Positions 1 through 9,819 of a DNA stretch of 53,532 nt are shown piece by piece. This stretch comes from Symbiodinium natans (Eukaryota > Sar > Dinophyceae > Suessiales > Symbiodiniaceae). The translations under genes and the position numbers were made by a program. The stretch is taken from contig CAJNDS010000029.1 in assembly GCA_905221605.1 (NCBI GenBank), positions 197,501 through 251,032 of the forward strand, in the 5' to 3' direction. The notes below the pieces were generated by a model. The model made no database searches and was not told the origin of the DNA. It worked only from the letters and a program-made list of their open reading frames with translations. Within the stretch, counting starts at the first letter, position 1, and every line of letters begins with the position of its first letter.

Positions 1-436
1 GGCGACCGAGATAGCTGTGAGTGACAGGACTTCTGGGCCCAAGTCTAGTTTTGAAGAGTTCTCAGTGCAGATGGCAGGACATGTGCTATTACAACTATCT
101 CGAAGCGTGGCAAGCCCACGGCACCTGGACCCGCATCAGCTTTCGCACAGGCACCTCATCAGTTCCAATGTAGTGCGTTGTATGATGTTGTATGGCGCAG
201 GCTATGGCTGCCTCTTCGGTGCACTACATGGCGGCCTGTGATGAAACGGATGTCAAGGCGCAGCATTGGCGCTGGTGATAACTGGTGAAGAAGATTCGCT
301 TCTGTCAGCATGAGGCAGTTGAGTGCCTGATGGATTGGGTGCCACCCTCTCGTCAGCAGATGACTGAGAAGCCGTTGCGCCCGTCAGGTGACAGACTCTG
401 CTCTTGTTCCCATTCCCGTATCCAAGGCCTTTGCCG
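1..436. other. No supportable gene
   Basis: Short open frames exist on both strands, but none shows a recognisable motif or exon-like continuity with the next stretch. It may be intron or the upstream part of the coiled-coil gene that follows. Confidence 0.4.
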
Positions 437-1640
437 GAAGCACGCTTTGACGTGAATGAGGCCTGTGGCCTGTGGGTGCCCGTGGACTTTGCCAGATCTC
501 GGGGGATGTAGCAGTGAAGTGCAGTGGTGCAGGTGATGGAAGCTGTCAAGAAGGACAACTGCCTTTTGGAGTTTCTGACGGCGCGAAGTTTCTGCGATGG
601 TCAGGAAATCGAGGGCATGAATGAGCTGCAGCTCGACAGGGCGCTGCAGACGGTGCAGGGGCTGAAGAATGCCTCGCAGAAGAACCAGAGGTCGCACATG
701 AATGGAGCCTTTGGGAAGCTGTGTGAAGAGCTGTGAAGGGCTGTGAAGAGCTGTGAGGCAGATCAAGGCTCGCTTGGAGCACAAGGACAACTGCAGCCCT
801 GAAGAGAGAACGCGCCTACAGGACGTCAGTCATGAAGCACTTCTGGGATTGATCGTCAGGGAGCGTCAGGTACGTAGCAAGATAGCCTGAAGATAGTAAG
901 CACATGTCGGCGTGGTTCGGTGTGTTACCTTGACGTCTCAGAATCTCCAGAGGCTTCGAAGCTTCCATAGCTGGATATGGGAGCTCCACATGGCTTCGCT
1001 AAGATGGCATGGCTAGTTGGCAGCCGGTGTCCTGTAGTGCGGTGGCCTTCTGAACATGCTTCAAGATTCCTTGTTGCGTGTTCAGGACATGCGGTTGGAT
1101 TTGCAAGAAAAGGAAGCTGCATTCCTGGAACTCATTGCTGACCTACAGCAGAAGAAGGGCGCTGAACAGAAGGCGGAAGTCACACGCACACACACACACA
1201 CACGCATACAACAAGACTTTGGAATCTTCATGTTGATGATCCCCTGGTTCCAACCATGGGTTCTTGCAGGTTAAAATTGAAGCGCACTAGGTCACTAGGT
1301 CCTGACGCCCCCTTAGTTTTCTACGATCTCCATGATTCACGCCGGCTTTTTAAGTGCCAAGGCCACTTTCGAGCTGACAGCGACAGAACCCGAGATCGAA
1401 CAAAGCAACGTGTGTTCCAGAACTTGCTGGCCAGGCGCTCCCAAACAGTTCCGAACAGGTCGTGTCCTCAGATGTGGCCACGAAAGGCCAACAGAAAACC
1501 CCTCAGAGCCCTGAGTCGCCCTGAGCCGCCCTGAGCCGCCCTGAGCCGCCCTCCAGGAAGTCTGCCACGTTGAAACTCTGCTGAAGCAAATGGAGAAGGC
1601 CTTGGTGTCTCCATGCCCAGCCTGTCCGTGTCTTCTTACC
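437..1640 (+). CDS. Exons of a coiled-coil protein, product unknown
   Basis: Several short open stretches read as exons on the + strand. About 437-495 gives FDVNEACGLWVPVDFA. About 560-730 gives a charged helical segment containing EIEGMNELQLDRALQTVQG. About 757-868 gives IKARLEHKDNCSPEERTRLQ and continues to VRERQ, followed directly by a GTACGT donor. 1053-1180 gives DMRLDLQEKEAAFLELIADL, a clear heptad-type helix. About 1556-1618 gives VETLLKQMEKALVSPCP. The pattern of Leu at heptad spacing with Glu, Lys and Gln predicts a coiled coil, so a structural or scaffolding role is possible but not shown. Start, stop and exon phases are not resolved, and the exons may belong to more than one gene. 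I do not recognise the family. Confidence 0.45.
1181..1206. repeat. (CA)n microsatellite
   Basis: Dinucleotide CA run with slight interruptions, directly after the coiled-coil exon that ends near 1180 and so probably in an intron. Confidence 0.85.
1509..1552. repeat. 10-base tandem repeat
   Basis: Four copies of the unit CCCTGAGCCG, the first with one change. It is probably intronic. Confidence 0.85.
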
Positions 1641-2590
1641 TTTGCAGGAGCTGGCCTTGCAAAAAGATGTCTGAAGCGCACAGCCGTGCGCCTTGCGCTG
1701 GAGAGATGCGCCTCTTGTGCCTCCACTGGTACGGCCTTGTGTGCCAAGCCTGAATGAATTGAATGGGTGGATGTGGTCCTGGCGTGAAGTCTTCCAGAAA
1801 AAAGTTGCAGCTGGTGTGCTTTTGCTTCAAGTTTGCTGACCTATCGTCTTGCTATGCTGTCCGGCATGTGCCTGCACGCGAACTGCGGCTGCAGCTTCGG
1901 CCAGCATCGTGCTTAAAGGGCTTGTGTGCTTTGTACAGAGACAGTGCAGATGAGGCCAACAAGTGTGCCTGCAAAGTCAGCAGTGTAACGAAAAGCAAGC
2001 CAGTCATTACAGGGGCTCGCAGCAAGGGCTTTCATGTCACCTTGCCTGCTGGAAGTTGATGCCGCTGTGTACAAGGCGCGTTGAGAAGGCATCCAAACGC
2101 CTTTTTGTCGGCTTGTCTGGGGGCTGATGGACTGAGGTTCATGGCGCTAGTGCTGAGGATCTTGTTGACCGACTCTGGCAAGGTCCTGCTTATGACACCG
2201 CCCTAGTTGAGAATGTTGCAAGGCGAGCTCCACGTCCGCGTGTTCCATGTCCTTTCAAAGCTATCTGATTTGGCTGGTGCACTGTACCAGTCACTTCGAT
2301 TGTTGAGGCCACCAAGTCACCCCTGACGCTAGTTCACAGCCCTGCACTCAGCCGACGGATCCACGGCACTCAGTGAGAAGGAGGGTCAGGGAGAACGTGT
2401 TGGGACCCTTCGGAAAGTTGAGAGATCAGGCGCATCCGCCTGCAGCGCAGGCAGTTCTGGATGCCAGGGGTGCGCACGTCTCACTGCCCCTCTCTGACAC
2501 GCAAGCCGCTAGCCGATTGTGGGGATGCTTCCTAGGACAGGTCTACAAGTGGTTTACATCTTCGCCCTCCATGCTTTCTTGACGGTAGCT
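1641..2590. other. Weakly coding stretch, no gene assigned
   Basis: Short + strand open pieces occur, such as ELHVRVFHVLSKLSDLAGAL near 2225-2285, but phases do not connect and no family is recognised. It probably holds the 3' end of the coiled-coil gene and intergenic DNA. Confidence 0.35.
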
Positions 2591-2591
2591 T

Positions 2592-2613
2592 GCAGTGCTG
2601 GGTTCGGCTCAAG
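2592..2613 (+). promoter_or_regulatory. Possible relic of the dinoflagellate spliced leader
   Basis: The stretch ends in GGTTCGGCTCAAG. The last eight bases, GGCTCAAG, equal the 3' end of the 22-base dinoflagellate spliced leader as I remember it. Aligned end to end, about 14 of 22 positions agree. It lies 47 bases before the ATG of an ORF that runs 505 codons without an intron, which is where a leader relic would sit if the gene had returned to the genome from a trans-spliced mRNA. Eight exact bases can arise by chance, so this is only suggestive. Confidence 0.3.
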
Positions 2614-2660
2614 AGCACAAGTGACAAACAGCGCATCTCCTCATTCCCTCTTTTGACGCG

Positions 2661-4324
2661 ATGTCTGAGGCCGATTACTATCAGCTCATTGGTGTTGGCC
2701 GGGATGCCACTCTACATGAGATCAGGTCGAAGTTTCGTGCAAAGGTCCTTGCCGAACACCCAGACAAAGGTGGAGACCCGAAGAAGTTTCAGCTCCTCAA
2801 CAAGGCATACAATGTCTTGACGGACCAGGAGAAGCGACGCCGGTATGATGCCACCGGCCGCGCAGAGAAGTCTGCCGAGGAGGAGTTTGTCGAGGGCTTT
2901 GCGGGCGGCAGACATCACTTCGAACCCCGCAGCAAGGAGGCCGATGAGAAGGCCATCGTGAGTTTGAAGGACAGAATCATCACGGGAAACCAGACACACG
3001 AGGAGGGCTTCGCCGAGTGGCTCCGGCAAAGGGATCAGCAGGCGATGGTCCTGACAGACAAAGACTTCATGAAGACGCACCTCTTCAATGCTTCCGAGCT
3101 TGCGACGAAGATCAACCACCCTGGGCCCGTGCAGCATGTCCTGGGTTCCCCCAAGACCGATGCTTACGGCCAGTTCATGGGCGGTGCCGTGCAGGTGCAA
3201 GTGAAGCCGAGGCCTCTGAAAAAGACCATCGACCATGATGAGGTGCTGGTCCGAATGCTTGCCGTGCCAGTGGACGACTCGATGGTTTATGCGGACCTGA
3301 AGAAGACTGGCGTTTGCCTGGGAATGACCGGAGTGGGGAGAGTTGAGCAGGCAGGAACACGGGTGGAGGATCTGAAGCCAGAGGATGCAGTTCTGGTTCT
3401 TCCAAAGCCAACGAAGTTCTCCTCTGCACATCCGATTGGAACGGGGCGAACTCTGCTTACGTGCAGTGAGGATGACTTGCTGCGTATTCCCTCGGAAATT
3501 CTTGAGCAGCTGACGCCTGAGCAGATCTGCCTTACTCCAACGATTGTCTGCGCATACACAGTGCTTGAGCAGTTCGGCTCCAAGCTGAAGCCGGGAGACT
3601 CGGTATTGATCAACGCTGCTCACCTCTCTGCATCTGGGTCGGCTTTGCTGCAGCTCTGTAAGCTGCTGAAGCTCAAGCCACTCTGCATGCTGCCTCTTCC
3701 CGGTTCCCCGAAGAATCTCGCGAAGGGTGAGTACGGATCCAAAGCAGCCTGGGCAGAGGTTGACAACAGAGCGTCTGCAACCCCAACAGTGCGTGCCCAG
3801 TATGAGCGCATCAGCGAGCAACTGGTCACCATGGGGGCTGAGGAGGTCTTCCCCGACGCCGTGGCGCTGCTGCGCTGGAGGGACCGAAATCAGCGCATGC
3901 TGCCGAAGCTTGCTTTGGATGGCATCGCTACGCGAGACTCCTGCGAGCAGCTGATCCACTGCCTGCAATCCGGTGACAAGGATGCCCAGATTGTTGTGTA
4001 TGGCCACGGGATTGCTCAACCACTGGAAATTTCACCGCCTTTGCTTGCCGCATGGGGTGGTCGCATTGTTGGCTTCAACATTTCTCGCTGGGTGCATTCC
4101 CTGTCTGCCAATGCCAAGAAGATGATGGCAGTCATGGAAAACGCACCACGGCAGCACGGGCAGTCTGAGGTTTTTTGATTCTTCTTTATGATAGAATGGA
4201 TCTGAAGGTCACAAAGCTTGTTCGGGCCAACAAGTTCGTCCTGGACACCGTCGTGTACAAAGTCGGTGAGGATGCATGCAGCGAGGCTTTCTCGCGGGCA
4301 GCTGATGCGAGCGACAACACCCAG
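2661..4324 (+). CDS. DnaJ domain fused to enoyl-CoA/quinone-reductase-like MDR protein
   Basis: From the ATG at 2661 the frame is open for 505 codons. Residues 5-66 form a J domain with DYYQLIGVGRDAT, the HPD triad at 33-35, which stimulates Hsp70 ATPase, and the helix IV tail QEKRRRYDATGR. A charged linker follows. From about residue 160 the protein matches the zinc-free MDR fold of mitochondrial trans-2-enoyl-CoA reductases (MECR/ETR1). Visible elements are GVGRVEQAGTRVEDLKPEDA, the GTGRTLLTC strand, LTPEQICLTPTIVCAYTVLE, a Rossmann segment GDSVLINAAHLSASGSALLQ and the helix WGGRIVGFNISRW. The Rossmann loop is unusual: it lacks the usual GxGxxG or SGVG. The frame stops at 4176-4178 in a run of six T, yet the family's C-terminal part (KLVRANKFVLDTVVYKVGED) continues in the next frame to 4324. 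The longer protein carries more exons downstream (separate entries). The likely compartment is mitochondrion or plastid, but I see no clear targeting peptide. Confidence 0.85.
4171..4176 (+). other. T6 run with apparent frameshift
   Basis: The reductase frame ends at a TGA overlapping six T. The +2 frame immediately downstream reads ILLYDRMDLKVTKLVRANKF, the expected continuation of the reductase. One extra T, or two fewer, would join the frames. The gap between the frames is too short for an ordinary intron. It may be an assembly error in the homopolymer or a genuine lesion. Confidence 0.6.
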
Positions 4325-4440
4325 GTGCCACCCAACCATGCTTGAAGGCTTTGAAGGCTTTAAGTGCTGCTTGCTGCGCTCCTCACGAAGTCTTTTTCTT
4401 TTTGCCATCTGCGACCCTTTTTTCGAACGTCTGGCTGGAG

Positions 4441-4738
4441 GTGGTGCTGGTCTTCCCCACCCTGCAGGAGGAGATGACCCTGTCCGCTCAAGAGCAGAGG
4501 GCGGAAAAGGAGAAGCAAGCTAAGGCCAAGGCCAGGAAAAGTGGGATGCCTCAGTATCACGGAATGCTGGCAGCGTGCTCTTTCTCCACAAACAGGAAGA
4601 GGAAGCTGCAAAGAAGAAGGAGGAGGAGGAGCGCGACAGGCTGAAAGCCGACTGGCTCAATCTCCTCTTCACAGACCAGAGTGTTGCGGCCATGAGCCCA
4701 GAGGCGCCCCACGATTCTCCCACATTCTCTCTTCCCCA
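4441..4738 (+). CDS. Linker exons of the DnaJ-reductase fusion (charged coiled coil)
   Basis: An intron of 116 bases (4325-4440, GTGCCA donor, GGAG acceptor) joins the reductase to an exon starting VVLVFPTLQEEMTLSAQEQR and running into a Lys/Ala/Glu-rich helix. A short intron, with a best GC donor at 4531 and acceptor at 4595, leads to a second exon from 4596. That exon begins EEEAAKKKEEEERDRLKADW, continues with LNLLFTDQSVAAMSPEAPHD and stops at a GTAAGT donor at 4739. Both junctions keep the frame. The region is a charged helix plus a short ordered tail, and probably separates the reductase from the hydrolase-like module. The exact donor of the first of these exons is uncertain because of repeated AAGG words. 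Confidence 0.6.
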
Positions 4739-4984
4739 GTAAGTAGTCGCTTTTTTGCTTTAAGCACTTTTTTTCGTAGCGTTCGTGGTTCGTCTTCTGT
4801 TTTCCTTCCCCCCCCTTTTGCTTGCTTTGCTTTGGCCTTTTTTTGTTGGCCGCTGCTTCGTTTGCGCGAATTGCACCCTGCTTCTGCGACAGGGTCCTCT
4901 GCCAACAGCGCACGAGGGTGCGGAGCTTAGAAAACATGGAGTGCTGTGGATTCCTGCTCCGCTCGTTACCTTGTCTCCCTGCAG

Positions 4985-6573
4985 GTGGCAACCTCGACAG
5001 TCCGAATGCACTGGTGATCTGGATTGGGGATGACCCCGCGAACGAAGCAGCTGCTGTAAGGGACTGCAGCGTAGTCTCGTGAATGCCCTGTGAGTGTCCT
5101 GTGACCGTGTGACCTTCTTGCTATGACGAAATGCCTATTTTCTCAGCCATGCTTGCAAACAGGATGTCGCCTCACAAGTTGGCAGCGCTGCCTTCGTTTC
5201 TCTCGCCTGGGCACAGCATCCGGCCGCGGAGGCCTGTTCTGTGGGTTGTGGAAGCTTGCGGGAAGATCCGCTAAATTCCCGCACCAGCCAAGGCCTACGC
5301 TGAGTTCTCCCTGAAGCAGCCGGAAGTGGTGGATGGCTCCTTCTTCCTTCGGGACCGTCAGGCATTCGAGAACCAGGCGCACTTCAAAGCAAGAAGGGCA
5401 GAAGGCTTGATGAGTGCTTTGAGGCATTGAGGCATCCTCGAGCTTGTTTTTCCTCTGGCCTTGTGTCTTTGCCAGGATTTGGACCTTCTGCATGACGTGG
5501 AGCTCTTGGGGCGCTCCCTTGCAGAGTCGATCGAAACCAAGCTGGGCGAGTTTGGCTTGGGTTGGGACAAGGCGAGGCAGGAAGACCAGCGGCTTGCGGC
5601 AGGTTGTGGAAGGTTTTCGAAGGTTGCGGAACGTTCTTCTCAGTTCAAGGCCTTTGACTTTGTCTTGAGGTGGTGATCATGGGCTTCGGCAAGGGAGCCG
5701 GCATCGCGCTGTATGCATCCCTCCTGAATGTCTTCCCGCAGCAGGCGCGGTTTCGCCGAGCATTGGAACTGGACCAACTGTACAGCACGTAGATCATTCA
5801 AGTGTCAAGCAACTGCCGAGGTGACCGCATGTGTCCTCTTCAGCCCAAACCTCAGAGAAGCTTTCAGAATGCCTTGTGTTCAAGAGCCCTGTCGTACAGC
5901 ATCGCGGTTGCATGGAAGGTCCTATTGTTCTCTTCCCCTCATTCTTGGCTGAGAAGATGCAGGTGGCATGCAGATCGAATGTTGCGCCACACAGGGCTAG
6001 GACAAGAACGCAAGTGCCTCAAAAGACAGTATTCATACTATACTGTCACAGTTATCCCGAGACTTTGAACTCTCCTCTCCGAAACCCCAAGTGCAAAAGT
6101 ACCCAATCTTTTTGCCCTGTTTCCCACAGGCCTTGCGACAGACAACAACCGGCAAAATGAAGGCGTTCGCTGTGTGGGGCAATCGCAACAGGTGGGGCAA
6201 CCTGGAGACTTCACTGTCTGTCACAAAGTTTGGAGTGGGGCCGTGGGGTTTTGATGGTTTTTGATGGTGTTTCAGGGTAGAGGGATGTGGAGGGTTTGGA
6301 GTGTCAGCGAGTCAGCGCCACTCTGAGGTCCACGCCTGGCACATACCGCCAGCTGCTGGCACAGACGATGCGCAAGGCGAAGGACGTTCATTTCACGCCG
6401 GGGGCCCTTGAGGGCCCTCGAGGCTGCCCGGGCAGCGCCAATGCCTGGCGAATTCGTGCCGAGTCATGGCGAGTGAGCCATACGCGTGTTAGGAAATGTG
6501 ATAAGGCCCACGAACTAAGGCCAGATACCTTGCCGGACGGCGACCACTCCTTCGACCTCAAGAGTGGCTTGCT
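4985..6573 (+). CDS. Alpha/beta-hydrolase-like C-terminal exons, same gene
   Basis: Seven to eight short exons read in order. 4987-5055: NLDSPNALVIWIGDDPANEA, followed by GTAAGG. 5161-5265: MSPHKLAALPSFLSPGHSIR. About 5289-5388: AYAEFSLKQPEVVDGSFFLR, followed by a GCAAGA donor. 5476-5571: DLLHDVELLGRSLAESIETK, followed by GCGAGG. 5670-5744: VVIMGFGKGAGIALYASLLN. 5912-5962: MEGPIVLFPSFLAEKMQ. 6329-6399: YRQLLAQTMRKAKDVHFTP. 6524-6573: DTLPDGDHSFDLKSG. The strand before GFGKG, the LFPSFLAEK segment and the PDGDHSFD end fit a carboxylesterase/dienelactone-hydrolase-type fold. The His of GDHSF matches the usual catalytic His. The expected GxSxG elbow reads GFGKG, with Gly in place of the nucleophilic Ser, so the module may be inactive or use another chemistry. 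The true C-terminus after 6573 is not found. Confidence 0.55.
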
Positions 6574-6574
6574 T

Positions 6575-8150
6575 CATCCGGGCTGCTCTCGTAGGTTGCT
6601 CGGAGTCTTCGACTTCTTTGATTCCTCTTTTCCCTTCGAGGTGCGAACGTGCTTGGGTCCATTCTGCCCCTGTGCCTGCCTCGCTGAGATGCAAAGGCCT
6701 CAGATTGGTCCTCGCGCGCGCACTTGAGCGCTCACTGGATTTGCATTGCAGTGAAGTTTGCGGCCAGTGTCCTGCCGTGCCTTTGTGTTGCCAGACTCAG
6801 GCGGTTATTGTGATGCGACAGTTTTGGCCATCTGAAGACAGTCGTCCGTAAGCTGTGAAGCACCAAGTTTTGACATTTGCAATCTTCCGGAGTTGTTCTA
6901 GAAGGCCTGCAACGCAACATTGTTCACTCAATCGGCGGGTTCACTCAATCAGCGGTAAACGGACACGTTATGTTACCCGGTGCAGTAGCCACAGCTGCGA
7001 GCATCTGGAACGATGCACATGGAAGCTCAGTAGACGGTACCCGGATGGGTTCCTGTGATTTGGCGTTCTCTTCCCATTGGAACACGACGGGAGTGAGGCA
7101 CTAGCTATCGCTCTTGCTGTCGACCTGGGGCAACTGCCGTCTTCTGACAGCTTCGCTCCGATTTGAACGGTGAAAAGGCCGCTGCATCTCGCACCGCGCT
7201 CTGCTTGGGCTGTCTCTGATCACAGGGTTGCAGATTCTCGACCTTGGCCGCCTGCAGGTAGCAGGCTACTTTTTGAGCCTTTGCGCAGTGGACACCCCGC
7301 CGGTGACAGCCAGCACAGCGCCGGCCTCGATCTTGCAGAATTTGCCCCTGTTTCATGTTGTTTCATGTTGCTTCATGTTGTCTTCTGCCAAGCGCGCTCT
7401 TCAGGTCAGACGTCTGCATGGGCCGTCCTCAGGCCCAGAAATTGCTTGGCGCAGGTTGCAGAGGGGGCGGGGGGGGCGAGTTGCGCTCGGAGGCCTTCAA
7501 GATGTCTCCAAGCAGAATGGAGCTGGCGAGTCCGCCTCTTGTCCGAAGTTCAGATTACTCACATGAATCGTATCTAAAATGCCATACCGTTCCTCAAAAC
7601 AATGAAGTAGAATACAGGTTCTCGACGTCTCTGAAGCCCTGAGAATGGGGCAGCGCACGCATTGCCGACAATATCCGCCCATGCCTGTAGTGGAGACTCC
7701 ACAGCAAAAATACCCCAAGCCTCTCTGAAACAACAGCCTTAAAAACGTGGCGCAGCTGTTGTTGTCGTTGTTGTCCTGCATGGTATACAGAAGGGGATGC
7801 CACAGAAGATCACAACAAGTCTACTCGGAATGCTGAGAAGCCTTGGTTCAAGCGCTTGAGGTGCTATCTTGGCAAAGTGCAGGCTGCAAACATTGCAGAC
7901 GAGCTCTTGCCGTAACGAGGTGGACTCATCAGTTTGCACGTGGAATCCGGATTTCGCAGCTTCTTTTCTTGGGAGTTTGCGCCTTCCCCTTTGTGAAGCT
8001 CAGGGCCAGACGAGTCAGCTCTGGCTACGCTCCAAGGAGAGAACTTCCTCCACAAGCCTTCACTGGCACCTCGCGCTCATTCGGTTCACGCTCTCCTTGT
8101 TTTTCTCCTTGCAATTTTTCGTAGTTTCTCTGCACACTCGCGTGCCATTC
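6575..8150. other. No confident gene; possible small exons
   Basis: Isolated + strand pieces look exon-like, for example near 6750 and CYLGKVQAANIADELLP near 7862-7914, but they do not chain together. The stretch holds a short direct repeat at 6922-6950 (GTTCACTCAATC twice) and three copies of TTTCATGTTG at 7351-7380. It probably contains the 3' end of the fusion gene and introns of the next gene. Confidence 0.35.
7351..7380. repeat. 10-base tandem repeat, three copies
   Basis: Unit TTTCATGTTG three times, one base changed in the third copy. Confidence 0.85.
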
Positions 8151-8157
8151 GTTACAG

Positions 8158-8989
8158 GACCTCCCCGAAGCTGCCGGTGTCCTCGTCGACGTCACGCGCT
8201 GAGCGCCGCCTCAGTAGAAGGTTCAGCACGTCGTGTTGCGGACGGTGACTCTGCAAGTCCACAGGCAGGATATGGAGTCGGGCCGGCCGACCTGGTGGAA
8301 CGTCCAACGGTCATGGCAGGCAGCAGCCCATTCTGTTATGTCAGCTTTTTCGGTACGCCTTGACTCCGTGCAGGGCTGGAGGATGGTCAGGAGGAGGGTG
8401 CGGAGGGTGTCTGGGCACCAGCTGGTGACAGAAACCCTCCTACGCTCAAGGACTTGAAGCGCCTCGAGGCCGAATTTAGATGGCAAGATGCAACCCGACC
8501 GATTGCAGTGCAGATTGCAGTGTAGTGCAGCCACAGGCCTTTTCAGCTGTGCGTCTTCAGGCAGGGGTGTGGGTGTGGGTGTGGGTGTGTAGCTAGGCTT
8601 GAATGGGAGATCTTCAAAGCAGGTGCAGACGAGTTCCGGGTGCATGGTTTTTGCAGAGGTGCATCTGGTCCTTTCTCGATTGATGCCCTTGCCGATGATA
8701 TCAAGCGTTGCTGCTGGATGTTGACAGGTTTCCTCAAGCCCTACGAGTGGAAGGGCCGAAGCCGCACGCCTGTCAATGCTGTGCGTGCCATGCTGTGCAT
8801 GTGCTGTGCGCATGTTTATGACGCTCGCAGAAAGGCTTGACCCATCTTGACCTTGAATTCCCTTGCGAGGCCAGCAAGGCTGGAAAACGAGCCAGGGATC
8901 AGGGCAAGGATCCAACAATATCCAGAAGGCCAGCAAGTTGTGCAGTTCTATGACAAGCACTGCAAGGAGGAACCATGGGCGCCCATGGT
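8158..8989 (+). CDS. Multi-exon gene of unknown function
   Basis: Four exons are supported by composition and AG|G edges. About 8158-8200: DLPEAAGVLVDVTR. 8374-8513: contains LKDLKRLEAEFRWQDATRP. About 8597-8753: contains WEIFKAGADEFRV, SIDALADDIKRCCWMLTGFL and KPYEWK. About 8868-8989: contains RIQQYPEGQQVVQFYDKHCK, ending EEPWAPM. The amino-acid mix (amphipathic helices, Trp and Cys in hydrophobic positions) is that of a folded protein. A long open frame on the opposite strand (8223-9038) covers the same region but has low-complexity, repeat-like content and is taken as its shadow. The family is not recognised, and the ends are unknown. Confidence 0.5.
8565..8590. repeat. (GTGGGT)n microsatellite
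   Basis: About four copies of GTGGGT in the intron between two exons of the unknown gene. Confidence 0.85.
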
Positions 8990-9819
8990 AAGGCTCCAGG
9001 TTTCTTGGATGCACAAGTGACGGGTTAGCAAAGGACACAAGGAGGGCGAAGGCAAGGCAGTGAAGGATGCATGAGCATCAAGTATGAGCATCAAGTATGT
9101 CAAGTATGAGCATCATGAGCTCAGGCTCCACATCTCAGCCAGGCGGGCATCAGATGCCCATGGTCGCGCTGATTTCTTTTCTCCGGTCCGAGGAATCTGA
9201 CCGCCGGTGGGCCAAAGTTGCCAACGCCAGCACGGTGACGAGCTCAGCAAGGTACAGGTTGCACCTTGTCCGGCCCCCTTTAGAATTGCACCCAGGAGCC
9301 TCTGCGCGCCTCAGCTGCACTGAGAAGTCACAGGTGCAGTGCAGCTCAGTCTTTAACTATCGTACGATGAGCTCGGTCGCAAGGAGGGCTGGAGGATCTA
9401 GGACTCAGGGAGAATGGACACCAAGAGCTGGTAGCCCATGTGCAGGAGGTCAATCGCCACGTTTCAATGCAGGTGCTGACAACTGCAAAGCGCGGCCCGT
9501 AGAGTCTGCTTCGTTCCCGACTGTCAGTGATTAGTAGCGCATCGTGTCGAAGTCTGTTTCAGGTGGTCCTAGAGTTGCTGGCCACAAGCCCGAGTGATCT
9601 TCGTGGCTATTGGGTTTTTGCAGCAGGAGATGTTCAACTCTACAACATGCCTCATGCACGTGTTGCTCCGTGCGCTTTACTCGTCTTTGCTCAGCCACAG
9701 GACTCTTTGCTTTGGTGGTGGCCCCGAGGCATGAGTCACAGCTATCCCAAAACAGAGGCAGCAACGCAATCGCCCCCCGATCGGCAGGGACTGTGTGGCA
9801 TCGCGCTTCTGCATTTCAG

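Noticed and set aside
2712-4019. 435-codon open frame on the - strand
   Set aside because: It lies exactly opposite the DnaJ/reductase ORF, has no motif, and its amino-acid mix is that of an antisense shadow.
8223-9038. 271-codon open frame on the - strand
   Set aside because: Opposite + strand exons with better protein-like content; includes a Thr-Pro repeat from the GTGGGT microsatellite.
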